From Candidatus Parcubacteria bacterium (GTDB lineage: Bacteria; Patescibacteriota; Patescibacteriia; PEXW01), in assembly GCA_003597955.1 (NCBI GenBank), contig QZJU01000020.1:62001-126000 (forward strand): a stretch of DNA of 64,000 nt, written 5' to 3'. The notes under the pieces were generated by a model. It searched no databases and had not been told where the DNA came from. It saw only the letters and a program-made list of their open reading frames with translations. Each line of letters opens with the position of its first letter. Position 1 is the first letter of the stretch. Both the position numbers and the translations under genes were made by a program. Positions 1 to 8,485 of the stretch are shown one piece after another.

Positions 1-110
1 TCGGCTAGCCCGAAACGTTAACGAACCGCAGTTCCTCAACTTTGTTCAATTCTCATTTCCCAACCCCTACCCACCTGCCTCAAGTCCCACAAAAAATTTT
101 TATACACTAA

Positions 111-140
111 AACTCCCATCTGCGAAGATGGGAGTTTTTT
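111..140. terminator. Hairpin terminator at left edge
   Basis: Ten-base arms AACTCCCATC and GATGGGAGTT enclose a short loop and are followed by TTTTTT on the plus strand. It probably ends a plus-strand gene lying left of the window. Positions 1-110 and 141-338 hold no open frame I can support. Confidence 0.75.
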
Positions 141-338
141 AAATAAACTTTAGAAATACTTTCTGGGTTTACCCGCAACTAATTGCTTATCCGGAAATAG
201 GTTTTGGGGATATTGCCTTTGCTGTCAGTGATGGCAAAATTCCAATATCATTTATAGAAATTTGCTTGACTTATACAAGAATTTAACCTAAGGTCAAGAA
301 AATCAAAAAATAAAGTACTTTAAAAAGAAGGAGATAAA

Positions 339-1271
339 ATGCTAAATAGTCAAATCGCTTTAGGTAGCGTAATTCATACAAGCGATGATGCGTTTTGGTA
401 TTGTGCTGGGCACTGGAAAATTAACAATATCCAAGATGCATGCCCTTGTATTTTGGCATACATTCCATTAGAAGAGGCAAGAAGCAATTCTCTTAAGGTA
501 GAGAAAACTCTCGAATTTAATGGCCGTATATATGTTAAAGTTTTTGGCCGCTATGGGCAAACTCTTGAAATATATAGAAAGGTATTAATTGCCACACGGC
601 ATAAGCTTATTTGGCCTTTACACCTAGGAAGATCGGCATTTGTAAAATATTCAGCAATAGTGGAAGTCCGCGATCCAAGGAGTTTTCTCCACGTCTTTAC
701 GGCAAATTTGGATGATGCAGAAGAAATATTTTCAGAGTTATCAAAAATATTACAAGTCCCTTTAAATCAAATGGGACTCAGTGGAAGCAACTTAGTCATT
801 AATGTGCCTATGTGGAGACATGAGAATGATTTTGTTATTTACGGTACCTCTACGAGTCGAAACGCTTTTAATCTAATTGAAGCCAACCGTGATGAAAAAA
901 CATTTTCTCGAAGTGCATTACCGCCATTCCACACCCAATTTAAATTTAAAAACATGTGGTTTGACCCAATATTTAGCCCAGAAGTAGAAACTAGGCATTT
1001 CTTTGATGGATGTTTATTGGAAGTTGGGGAATCAATCGGAGAAGTGACCTCCATTATAAGTGAGGATAAAGATGGAATTTTCTTTCCGGCGGTATATACA
1101 TTACAAAACGGGATTAGGCTATTTTCTTTTCGAATTAGCCATAGAGGATTATTTACAAAAAATAGGCCGGTCTCCTTTTCTTCTTTATCACGAATAATAC
1201 TGACATACCCCGACGGTCACAAAGAAGACGCTTATGGTATACTTGACGATGAATGGGCCACACCCGGATAA
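339..1271 (+). CDS. Hypothetical protein, 310 aa
   Basis: A complete gene with a strong ribosome binding site (AAGGAG, 6 bases before the ATG). I do not recognise a family. The protein looks soluble, with no signal peptide or membrane segment, and is rich in aromatic residues: WYCAGHWK near the N-terminus and HFFDGCLLEVGE in the C-terminal third. Codon use is more AT-rich than in the housekeeping genes to the right, which may mean recent acquisition. Its last 19 bases overlap the start of a Nudix hydrolase in another frame, so the two are probably translationally coupled and may act in one nucleotide-related process. That link rests on gene position only. Confidence 0.7.
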   Translation: MLNSQIALGSVIHTSDDAFWYCAGHWKINNIQDACPCILAYIPLEEARSNSLKVEKTLEFNGRIYVKVFGRYGQTLEIYRKVLIATRHKLIWPLHLGRSAFVKYSAIVEVRDPRSFLHVFTANLDDAEEIFSELSKILQVPLNQMGLSGSNLVINVPMWRHENDFVIYGTSTSRNAFNLIEANRDEKTFSRSALPPFHTQFKFKNMWFDPIFSPEVETRHFFDGCLLEVGESIGEVTSIISEDKDGIFFPAVYTLQNGIRLFSFRISHRGLFTKNRPVSFSSLSRIILTYPDGHKEDAYGILDDEWATPG

Positions 1272-1759
1272 GTCCACAAGTTGTCGTACTTCGTCATAAC
1301 CAACAAGGCTATGAAGAGGTATTGTTAATCCAACGAGCTGATACGGGAATTTGGACAATACCCGGCGGCACTGTTGAAACTGGAGAATCTTTGGAACAAG
1401 CTGCGATTCGGGAGACCAAAGAAGAAACTGGGTATGATGTAAGTTTAATTCACCAAGTCGGAAAATATAGCCTCCCCCATATGCAATTCTTGGGAGAGGC
1501 TATTGTTTTTGTTGGAAAAATTAACGGCGGCGAATCTAAAATTGGCCTTGAATCCACTCAGGTTGTTTGGTTCAATGTTAACCGCTTGCCATATAAATTA
1601 CTGCCTTTCCAAAAACCAAAAATTAAAGACGCCCTGGCGGGTAAAACCAAAATAAACAAAGAATTACCAACCACGACTTGGCAGGTTTTAAGGCATTACC
1701 TTATTTTCCCGCGAATTTTCTTCAGGCTCTTAAAGTTTTACCGGAAATACAAAAAGTAA
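1253..1759 (+). CDS. Nudix hydrolase, 168 aa
   Basis: A complete Nudix box (GX5EX7REUXEEXGU) is visible at residues 38-60: GGTVETGES, then RETKEETGY. The REXXEE glutamates bind the divalent metal used to cleave a nucleoside diphosphate linked to another group. The substrate cannot be read from the sequence. The basic C-terminus (FRLLKFYRKYKK) extends past the core domain. No separate ribosome binding site is seen; the ATG lies inside the upstream 310-residue gene, so initiation probably depends on translational coupling. The gene converges on the NHL-repeat gene 17 bases downstream. The family call is secure; the role (nucleotide pool cleaning or cofactor hydrolysis) is open. Confidence 0.9.
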   Translation: MGHTRISPQVVVLRHNQQGYEEVLLIQRADTGIWTIPGGTVETGESLEQAAIRETKEETGYDVSLIHQVGKYSLPHMQFLGEAIVFVGKINGGESKIGLESTQVVWFNVNRLPYKLLPFQKPKIKDALAGKTKINKELPTTTWQVLRHYLIFPRIFFRLLKFYRKYKK

Positions 1760-1776
1760 AACTTGTGAATGCTGAA

Positions 1777-4137
1777 TTACTCACTAATCCGGAAAAATTT
1801 TCGGGGTATGTTTCCCTTGCTATCGGTAATGGCAAACGCGCCTTTTTTGATTACTTGCTGGGTGTCGCGATTGACGATTTTCACATCATAAAGACCCGGC
1901 TGCATTTTGCCGTATGGGATCAACATATTTATGTTCGTGCTGCTTTTAACAAAAGTTTTCAAACGGTAAGGTCCAATTGTTACTTGGGTGCCGTTTCGGA
2001 AATTTTTGCCAAAAATATCCAGATACGCTTTTTGCGTGGCAGAACTTACCTGCTTTAGCCGCGCCACCAAGAAGCGGGAATAAACCGGGCCAGGCTGGCC
2101 GAATTTCGGGCCGCCCACCAAATCCACAGTTCGAATCAAGTCGTTGGTACTATCCGCAACATATAAAGTGTTGCCGTCGCGGCTGACGGCCAGGCTGGCC
2201 AGACCGTTAAACTTGGCTTGGAAGCGCGTGCCATTCCGATAGCCGGTTTCGCCGGCGCCGGAAACCAAGGTCATTATGCCGGTTTGGGTATTAACCACGG
2301 TAATCCGGCTCGAACCAGCATTACTAATATACAAAAGGTTATTCTGGCCCATGGCCAAGCCGACTGGCACAGAAAGGGCCGCGTTTACGCCTTTGCCTTC
2401 GGCGTAGCCGACGCGGTTACCCACCAAGGTGGTTACGGTTTGAGTTGCCAGGTCGATCACCCGGATCCGATGGCTGCCTTGCTCGGCAACATACAAAGTC
2501 AGGCCGTCTTCGGAAATCGCCAAACGCCTGGGTTGATTAAAGCTGGCCAAATCCCCAACGCCGTTTGTCGAGCCAGCTGCACCCGAGCCCGCGATTAAAG
2601 TAGTCAGGCCGTCGGAAATCCTGACGCTACGAATCCGGTTATTGCCCGTGTCGGCTATGTATAAAATTTGGCCGTCAGGCGAAATTTCAATGCCTTGGGG
2701 TCCGCGGAAATAAGCACAACCCGCAACGCTAAGATCTTGGGTTTCGCATTTCGTACCTTCTTGGTAGCCGTTATTCATCGCGCCCGTGGAATTTATCAGA
2801 CCCGCTCCGGTAATCAGCGAGGATGTTGGCGTGCCGGCCAAGGTGACTTTGCGAACTCTATTGTTCCAACGATCGACTAAATACAAAGTGGCGTCATCAG
2901 AACTTAGTACAATCGAGGAGATGGTGCTAAATCTCACCCGAGTAGTTTCTTGATTTGCCGGCCCTTCCCCGTAATCGTCGACCATGTCGCCAATAACCGT
3001 GGTGGTTTCGCCGGTGGCTAAAATAATTTTCTTAATCTGGTTATTAACCGCGGCGTACATAATTGAACCGTCTGTAGTCATGGCAAAGGCCGCGGGTCGG
3101 CCGAGTAAAACCCCGCCTTTGATGTCGTCTACATTCCCAAACCGAGTTGAGCCAATGAAACCTTCTTCATCCGTAGGTAAAGATTTGCTGTAACGGTGAA
3201 TTGTGCCTATGCCGGAATTCGCCACATAGACATTGTTGCCATAAACCCTTAAGCCGCAAGGAAAATTCAAATCTTGCATGCGAAAATCTGTGGCAAATAA
3301 CGAAGTTTGTTTGGTGGTTAAATCAATGGCCCGCACATAATCAGTCAGGCCATTGCCGTCGCTGACATACAAAGTGTTGCCGTCGCGGGTAATGCCCCAG
3401 ACATTCTGGAATATTGCCTCTTCACCCACTCCTTCCCAATACCCTGAAATGCCTGAGCCAGCAATAACACTTGCTTGGCCAGTGGCAATGTTAACGCTTA
3501 AAACTCGGTGTGAGCCGCTGTCGGCCACATATAATTCAAGCCCATCAGCTGACAAGGCCAGTTTTTTCGGCGCCTTAACCTGCGTGGAAACCGTTAGTAG
3601 CCGACCGCCGGTTATGCTGATTTTCCGAATGGCATTATTGTCTGTATCCGCTATGAATAGGGTTGACCCATTAACTAAAACGCCCTGGGGGTTCTTTAGG
3701 CCAGTTCTAACCAAGGTTGAAACTGTACCATTGGTTTTAACGACCCGAATGCGATTATTGGCTGAATCCGCTACATATAAATTGCCATTTGTGTCTCTGG
3801 CCAAACCCCGCGGCAAGGCAAAATTTGCACCACGCGCCACGCCGTCACGGTTTCCGTACCCACCGTTTCCGGCATAAGTTGAAACTGTGCCATCCGGTGA
3901 AACTTTTCTAATGACATTGTTGTATGTGTCGGCGATAAAAAAAGTGCCGTCAGCCGTTATTTCCAAATCTTCGGGAAAATCTAAAAGCGCTTGGGTTCGA
4001 CCCAAACCGTCACCCGCGTAGATCTTCCCCAAAAATGTCGTGGTGTCGCCATAGGCCGCTAATGACATTTTTGGCAAAACCAAAGCTCCCGCGCTTAAAA
4101 CCAGAGCGGAAATCAGAAGTTTTAAATAAAGCTTCAT
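1777..4137 (-). CDS. Exported NHL-repeat protein with C-terminal IPT/TIG domain
   Basis: A 786-residue protein with a signal peptide (KLLISALVLSAGALVLP) and about a dozen NHL-type beta-propeller repeats, each carrying a version of LYVADSGNNRIR-V. Residues from about 690 (PGPVYSRFLVARL onward) form an IPT/TIG immunoglobulin-like domain with a typical IFGKNFRNGTQVTIG stretch. It is exported and probably folds into one or two propellers on the cell surface or in the envelope. NHL propellers bind proteins, glycans or RNA; no catalytic motif is visible. It is transcribed alone; a TATAAT element lies about 42 bases upstream (plus-strand 4179-4184). Product class is firm, ligand unknown. Confidence 0.85.
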   Translation of the reverse strand: MKLYLKLLISALVLSAGALVLPKMSLAAYGDTTTFLGKIYAGDGLGRTQALLDFPEDLEITADGTFFIADTYNNVIRKVSPDGTVSTYAGNGGYGNRDGVARGANFALPRGLARDTNGNLYVADSANNRIRVVKTNGTVSTLVRTGLKNPQGVLVNGSTLFIADTDNNAIRKISITGGRLLTVSTQVKAPKKLALSADGLELYVADSGSHRVLSVNIATGQASVIAGSGISGYWEGVGEEAIFQNVWGITRDGNTLYVSDGNGLTDYVRAIDLTTKQTSLFATDFRMQDLNFPCGLRVYGNNVYVANSGIGTIHRYSKSLPTDEEGFIGSTRFGNVDDIKGGVLLGRPAAFAMTTDGSIMYAAVNNQIKKIILATGETTTVIGDMVDDYGEGPANQETTRVRFSTISSIVLSSDDATLYLVDRWNNRVRKVTLAGTPTSSLITGAGLINSTGAMNNGYQEGTKCETQDLSVAGCAYFRGPQGIEISPDGQILYIADTGNNRIRSVRISDGLTTLIAGSGAAGSTNGVGDLASFNQPRRLAISEDGLTLYVAEQGSHRIRVIDLATQTVTTLVGNRVGYAEGKGVNAALSVPVGLAMGQNNLLYISNAGSSRITVVNTQTGIMTLVSGAGETGYRNGTRFQAKFNGLASLAVSRDGNTLYVADSTNDLIRTVDLVGGPKFGQPGPVYSRFLVARLKQVSSATQKAYLDIFGKNFRNGTQVTIGPYRLKTFVKSSTNINMLIPYGKMQPGLYDVKIVNRDTQQVIKKGAFAITDSKGNIPRKFFRISE

Positions 4138-4178
4138 AAATTTTTAATAGTTTAAATTTTTATTTTTTTGCTAATATT

Positions 4179-4184
4179 ATTATA
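4179..4184 (-). promoter_or_regulatory. -10 element for the NHL-repeat gene
   Basis: The minus strand reads TATAAT about 42 bases before the start codon, in a very AT-rich spacer. Only a poor -35 (TTTATT) lies 16 bases upstream. Confidence 0.4.
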
Positions 4185-4204
4185 GCATATTTTAAATAAA
4201 AAAT

Positions 4205-4236
4205 AAAGGGGCGAACTTTTAAGTTCGTCCCTTTGA
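4205..4236 (-). terminator. Terminator of the 4247-7097 operon
   Basis: A hairpin with arms CGAACTT and AAGTTCG, plus flanking GGG/CCC pairs, is followed on the minus strand by TTTATTTTTTATTT. It lies just after the stop codon of the last gene of the operon. Confidence 0.75.
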
Positions 4237-4246
4237 AAAAACAATG

Positions 4247-5266
4247 TTATTTTAACGCTAAATCCGGAATAAACCGGATCTCGCGCTTAATGCGAACCAC
4301 GCCCTGATTCCCGTCAAAGCCGTTCTGAACATCATTGATGGTCAGTTCGACTTCTTTGGGATTAGGACTGTCGTTCACCACGGCAACATTGGCGCCCATT
4401 CTTAAAGGCTGCCAATCGCCGTCGAATTCCCGATAAATCAAAGCGTACCGATTCAGGTTAGCCGCGATATAATCCCCAACCCTATTCGATTCAGTGAATT
4501 TGGCACTGGCTTCCAGGCCGTTGCCGTCGCACCAGAATTCCTGACTCGTGCCATACGTAAAGCTCAAAAAGACATCGGGCATATACCAGGCTGAATCGAT
4601 TTCTAAGGTTAGTATTGAACTTGGCGGAACCGTTATTGTCTCCGGGTTGTTATTCGTGACATCAAGCTCAATAACCACGGTATCCTGGGTTTGCGCTTGA
4701 GCTTGCCTGGTTTTGCCTGGCAGTGTAATGCCAGCGCTATCCATAACAGCCTCAATACTTCTTTTGGCTTTCTGAATATCGGTGCCGACTTTAAGAAAGT
4801 CAGCTTCAACCACCGAATCCATGACAATGGAATCAGCCGATTGCTTGACCAATGCCGCTCGCACGCGTTTCTCGGTGGCTTGGGCGGATTTTTGGACAAA
4901 AACCTGTAATCCGCCGATAACCACGCTCTGTTGAGCCGCGACCGGATTAAATAATTTGGCGGCTTCGGTGTTTTGATCAGACAATACATCAAGCATTTTG
5001 GAATACTCAATGGTCGGCTGCAAAGATCGGTACCATTTAACGCCTTGATAGACAATCACTATGGCGCAGAAAGCCGCCACGACCACGCCCGCCCAGCGAT
5101 GAATGGTAAAGCCAATGGCCAGTAAGGAAACAATCACGATTGCTTCCAATGCCTTACTGTTATACTCACCAATAAAAAATTTAGTGAGTATGGCCAAGAT
5201 AAGCATAACTGCTAAAAAGGCCGAGAGCTTGGGATACCGTTTAATATATTCCCTCAAGGTTTTCAT
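4247..5266 (-). CDS. Hypothetical membrane-anchored protein, 339 aa
   Basis: Third gene of a three-gene operon, 9 bases after its neighbour, with AGGAG before the ATG. Three hydrophobic segments fill residues 15-90 (LSAFLAVMLILAIL; LEAIVIVSLLAIGFTIH; GVVVAAFCAIVIVYQGV). A predicted extracytoplasmic part follows: a helical stretch (about 95-190) and a beta-rich C-terminal domain (about 195-339). I recognise no family. Conserved operon structure with another membrane protein and an Ig-like carrier protein suggests an envelope complex; its function is unknown. Confidence 0.7.
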   Translation of the reverse strand: MKTLREYIKRYPKLSAFLAVMLILAILTKFFIGEYNSKALEAIVIVSLLAIGFTIHRWAGVVVAAFCAIVIVYQGVKWYRSLQPTIEYSKMLDVLSDQNTEAAKLFNPVAAQQSVVIGGLQVFVQKSAQATEKRVRAALVKQSADSIVMDSVVEADFLKVGTDIQKAKRSIEAVMDSAGITLPGKTRQAQAQTQDTVVIELDVTNNNPETITVPPSSILTLEIDSAWYMPDVFLSFTYGTSQEFWCDGNGLEASAKFTESNRVGDYIAANLNRYALIYREFDGDWQPLRMGANVAVVNDSPNPKEVELTINDVQNGFDGNQGVVRIKREIRFIPDLALK

Positions 5267-5275
5267 GTTTTTCTC

Positions 5276-6121
5276 CTATGCTTGCCCTTTCTTGCTTTTT
5301 CGAAGCTCAAATATCTCATCAATTACAAACAGTGAGGCAATGATTTCCCCCGCGTTCTTCTTAATGAATTTTAAAAACTTAATCCAGGGAATTGGTTTTT
5401 CGGCCTCTGTGGCTGCGGCAGTTTGTCCACCTGAGCCGGCCACAACGAAAGTAGGTGCTGGCCAATTAATCACGCTAGTTGTGCCAGAGCTCTCCTTGCC
5501 CTCGGTTTTACCCCGTTCCGCAAAATTGCTAATGCCTTCGCGGATTGAAGCAAACATATTCTGGATAAATTCCCAGCTTTCCTCCCTTAAAGAAATCAAG
5601 CCGTAGGCCAAGGTAATTAGCCAACCTAAAGGCAGAGCAACAAACCACCAAACTAACCAGAAAATTATCCAACCCCAGGAAGTTTGCCGATTAGCCACAT
5701 CTTGGGTGTCGGCAGAATCCTGTTTAGCCTGTGCATAGCCGAAAAATTTCTCCGCATCGGGTAAATACCCAGTGTGGATTACTGATCGGTCCATGGAAGG
5801 AATTGGGTCATTGGCCTGGATCGGCGGAGAATCATGGGTTATAACCAGCGCGGCAACCGTAATGACTGAAGCCAAAGTCAGGACAAACATGAAAATCAAT
5901 AAAACACGAGCGCGGGCATTGTTAGTGCTCATTTGCCTGGCAAACCATCGACCTAACCAGGTCGAAAAACTTTCTTTGGGCGTTTCGATTGGCGTCCCCA
6001 TATCGCCTTCTCTAACTCGACTTGCAACTCGCATGGCAGACTTAAATATTAGTTTTAATATTGCTATTAAAACGATTATTGCTGCCAAGATTAAACCTAA
6101 AAACAATAATACATATCCCAT
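5276..6121 (-). CDS. Hypothetical membrane protein, 281 aa
   Basis: Second gene of the operon; its ATG is one base past the stop of the upstream gene, with AAGAGG as ribosome binding site. It starts with a membrane helix (VLLFLGLILAAIIVLIAILKLIF), has a second at about 72-92 (VLLIFMFVLTLASVITVAALVI) and a hydrophobic hairpin at about 148-175 (WGWIIFWLVWWFVALPLGWLITLAYGL). A Gly/Ala-rich linker and a basic tail end the protein. No family is recognised. The tight spacing on both sides argues that the three products are made in fixed proportion. Confidence 0.7.
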   Translation of the reverse strand: MGYVLLFLGLILAAIIVLIAILKLIFKSAMRVASRVREGDMGTPIETPKESFSTWLGRWFARQMSTNNARARVLLIFMFVLTLASVITVAALVITHDSPPIQANDPIPSMDRSVIHTGYLPDAEKFFGYAQAKQDSADTQDVANRQTSWGWIIFWLVWWFVALPLGWLITLAYGLISLREESWEFIQNMFASIREGISNFAERGKTEGKESSGTTSVINWPAPTFVVAGSGGQTAAATEAEKPIPWIKFLKFIKKNAGEIIASLFVIDEIFELRKSKKGQA

Positions 6122-6122
6122 A

Positions 6123-7097
6123 TCAACCTCTTATTCTATTCCGTTCATCCTGAAAGCCAGCCCAAAAACCTTGAACCGGTTTTTTTGCCGAGCTTTCAGT
6201 TACGGCTTTGGCCGCAGCGGGTTTTTTGATGTTTCCGACTTTCGGCGCAAAACCTTCCACATACATTGTGTATTTGGTCAACCTGCCCTTTGGCTCAAAG
6301 TTGAAGGGTCCCAGAGAAACTTGGCCAGTTGCATCAGTTTTGTCCTCTTTTGGTTTTTGTGAACCGCAGCGGACAACCACTTTACAATTTGGCACTGGCT
6401 CACCGGTTTTAGTTTGCCAGACCGTGCAGGTAACTCGGAAGGTGCCCTCGTCAATAACCGAATCCAGAATTTTAAATTCCCTCGCCGGCCAAGACTTAGA
6501 CACTCGAATCACCTGACGTCGTTCGCCAGTCTGCAAAGTGGACGCGACAATTTCGTAATCTCTATCCTCTTCAATCGGGCCAAAATACGCTTCACACCGA
6601 CCATTGGCATCCGTCAGCAAATTTTGTTCAGCAAAACCTTTTACCCGCAGTTTTACTGAACAACCCACAACCGGCCGGCTTGCGCTGGTAACCTGCGTCC
6701 CTACCGCTAATTTCTTGACTTTCATGTCATCGATCTTAGCGTCAAAAACATTTGTTACTAAAGTAAGCGCAACCGCATTTGTCGGCGCGGTAAACGGGAC
6801 ATCTCGGGTAAGTTCCCAAGTCTCCCCGCCAATCTCCAAAGTTGCCTGAACGCGGGGCTGTTGGCTTAAATCCGAAATCGGAACCGAAACAACGGTCTGG
6901 CCTTCTTTGGCCAAATCCGCCTCAAAAGTCTGGCCATAAGCCGTGCCTTTGATGGTCCCGCTTTCGCCCTTCAGGTGATTGGGAATTTTCGGGCTGAACT
7001 TAAGAACTAAAGCAAGGTTGCCCCCGCGCATTTCCCAAGTCTGCCCAACCAAAGCCAATGACAACTTATTCGCGTTGTCTTTGTCTGGTTTTGCCAT
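6123..7097 (-). CDS. Hypothetical multi-domain Ig-like protein, 324 aa
   Basis: First gene of the operon, with AAAGGAG 6 bases before the ATG. It has no signal peptide. Two segments look like carboxypeptidase-regulatory or transthyretin-like Ig folds: residues about 125-195 (SRPVVGCSVKLRVKG then TDANGRCEAYFGP) and about 220-295 (GEPVPNCKVVVRCG then TDATGQVSLGPF). Such folds usually sit in exported or surface proteins, so the lack of a leader is odd; export may depend on the two membrane proteins encoded downstream. The Lys/Ala-rich tail is probably disordered. The fold is inferred from the repeated pattern, the function is unknown. Confidence 0.65.
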   Translation of the reverse strand: MAKPDKDNANKLSLALVGQTWEMRGGNLALVLKFSPKIPNHLKGESGTIKGTAYGQTFEADLAKEGQTVVSVPISDLSQQPRVQATLEIGGETWELTRDVPFTAPTNAVALTLVTNVFDAKIDDMKVKKLAVGTQVTSASRPVVGCSVKLRVKGFAEQNLLTDANGRCEAYFGPIEEDRDYEIVASTLQTGERRQVIRVSKSWPAREFKILDSVIDEGTFRVTCTVWQTKTGEPVPNCKVVVRCGSQKPKEDKTDATGQVSLGPFNFEPKGRLTKYTMYVEGFAPKVGNIKKPAAAKAVTESSAKKPVQGFWAGFQDERNRIRG

Positions 7098-7215
7098 GAC
7101 TAACTCCTTTCGTTTATAGTATTGTTTATGTTCTTAATTGTTGATTAAATTTTCAACGAACTTCCAACCTCATCGGCTGGAGCTATAACCTGGAAAGCCA
7201 TGGCTATAACAATCC

Positions 7216-7244
7216 AAGCTAACATTTATTTGCGAATTTGTCAA
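7216..7244 (-). promoter_or_regulatory. Promoter of the 4247-7097 operon
   Basis: The minus strand reads TTGACA, 17 bases, TAGCTT. The leader that follows is about 120 bases long and contains the small palindrome AGCCATGGCT. Confidence 0.6.
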
Positions 7245-7352
7245 GGTTTTTTGGAGGGGTAAATATTTTACACATTCACTTGATTAAAAACACAGTCTAC
7301 ACTCTTCTTATTTGTATTTCGTATATTCCCGCCCGTTTCGCCTTGTGAAGCG

Positions 7353-7390
7353 ACCCGCCCGACTGAACGACTTCAGTCGTTCGGGCGGGT
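7353..7390. repeat. GC-rich palindrome in AT-rich spacer
   Basis: Arms ACCCGCCCG and CGGGCGGGT enclose a second inverted pair AACGAC/GTCGTT, with a 4-base bulge (ACTG) on the left side. It lies in the roughly 420-base spacer between two divergent genes. It is not followed by a T run, so it does not look like a simple terminator. Related CCCGCC/GGCGGG palindromes occur beside the tRNA genes at 46.3-46.7 kb and 63.2 kb. Confidence 0.6.
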
Positions 7391-7444
7391 GGCGAGCAGA
7401 CGTACTTTTATTTGTAATTCGTAGACAATTCCATAACCGGTAAC

Positions 7445-7473
7445 TTGACATTTATACAATTTCCTGCTAGTCT
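7445..7473 (+). promoter_or_regulatory. Promoter of the SPFH gene
   Basis: TTGACA, 17 bases, TAGTCT, located about 50 bases before the chosen start codon. Confidence 0.65.
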
Positions 7474-7521
7474 CACGAGAATAAATCAAAAACAAAACGC
7501 ATGAATTCAAAGGAGGAAATC

Positions 7522-8448
7522 ATGCCGCTAATACTGTTCTTACTATTTGGATTGCTCGTGGCTTGGGGCATAAGGTTCGTGCCCAGTCAAAAACAGTGGC
7601 TGCCTATCTTTTTGGGCAAAAGATTGCATATTCGTCTGCTTGAAGGACCGGTTTGGCTGCCAAGATGGCTTTATACATACACGGAAGTTCCCATAACCGA
7701 AAACGAACTCGTAGTTTTGCGTGACGATCAAGAACCCGGGCGACAGTCGGAAACTATTATGACTACGAATGGCGTAATGGTGGAAATCAGGAATGTTTCG
7801 GTTTTTTGGAGCATCAAGCGCCAAGACGATCAGCCTTTTAAAGGCTGGCGAAAAATTTTGAGCTTGCTCGGTTGGCATCCAGGTAACCAACTCTTTGATT
7901 TTACCCAGATTGGGGACAAAATCTTCACTGAACGGATAAAAACGATAACCCTGCAAGAGCAGCGAAAGCATGTCCAAGTTTATTCTTTCCAAGAACTGCT
8001 GGGTATAACTTTGGAAGGTTTGGATATGCCGGCGGCTGACCGTGATAAAGTCATTGCCACTCGCAGCGAGTTGCATTTAAAAATCGCGGTGGCTGTTAAC
8101 CAGGAAACGAACCGCTGGGGCGCCGAGATCTATCGGGTTAGTATCGGCGATATTGATCCGGATCCGGTGATTAAAAAAGCCTTGGAAGAAAAAACGCAGG
8201 CGCTGGGGCATAAAATGCAGGTTATGGTCCGCTTGAGCGCTGACCTGGAACGGGTAAAACAGTTACTCGAACTTGCCAATCAGCCAGCCACGTCTGAAAA
8301 CATCATGAAAGCCTATGAGCTTATCCGGTCTTTGGATAACAACCGCATAGGCAACGAACAGCTCGGACTGCTCGCGGATGTCTTCAAGCGCTTGGCAGGC
8401 CGACCTGTAGCCGAGATTATTCCCAAAATTGCCGAGGCTATGAGCTGA
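7522..8448 (+). CDS. SPFH/band 7 domain protein
   Basis: A 308-residue protein with one N-terminal membrane helix (LILFLLFGLLVAWGIRFVP) followed by an SPFH/prohibitin-like beta domain (about 45-150) and an alpha-helical, coiled-coil-prone C-terminal part (about 170-290). SPFH proteins form ring or cage oligomers in membranes and often hold proteases or organise membrane domains. I chose the ATG at 7522 because AAAGGAGG lies 5 bases before it; the ATG at 7501 has no such signal. There is no NfeD partner next to it, which is usual for many SPFH genes. It is transcribed alone between its own promoter and a bidirectional terminator. Confidence 0.75.
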   Translation: MPLILFLLFGLLVAWGIRFVPSQKQWLPIFLGKRLHIRLLEGPVWLPRWLYTYTEVPITENELVVLRDDQEPGRQSETIMTTNGVMVEIRNVSVFWSIKRQDDQPFKGWRKILSLLGWHPGNQLFDFTQIGDKIFTERIKTITLQEQRKHVQVYSFQELLGITLEGLDMPAADRDKVIATRSELHLKIAVAVNQETNRWGAEIYRVSIGDIDPDPVIKKALEEKTQALGHKMQVMVRLSADLERVKQLLELANQPATSENIMKAYELIRSLDNNRIGNEQLGLLADVFKRLAGRPVAEIIPKIAEAMS

Positions 8449-8453
8449 TCCAC

Positions 8454-8485
8454 AAGCCTTTGTCTTTATAGACAAAGGCTTTTTT
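8454..8485. terminator. Bidirectional terminator
   Basis: Perfect arms AAGCCTTTGTC and GACAAAGGCTT with a 6-base loop, followed by TTTTTT on the plus strand. It ends the SPFH gene and touches the stop codon of the convergent metallo-beta-lactamase gene. Confidence 0.85.

Noticed and set aside
1678-3877. Several plus-strand open frames of 60-174 codons opposite the NHL-repeat gene
   Set aside because: They mirror the repeat periodicity of the minus-strand gene, have no ribosome binding sites and no plausible protein features.
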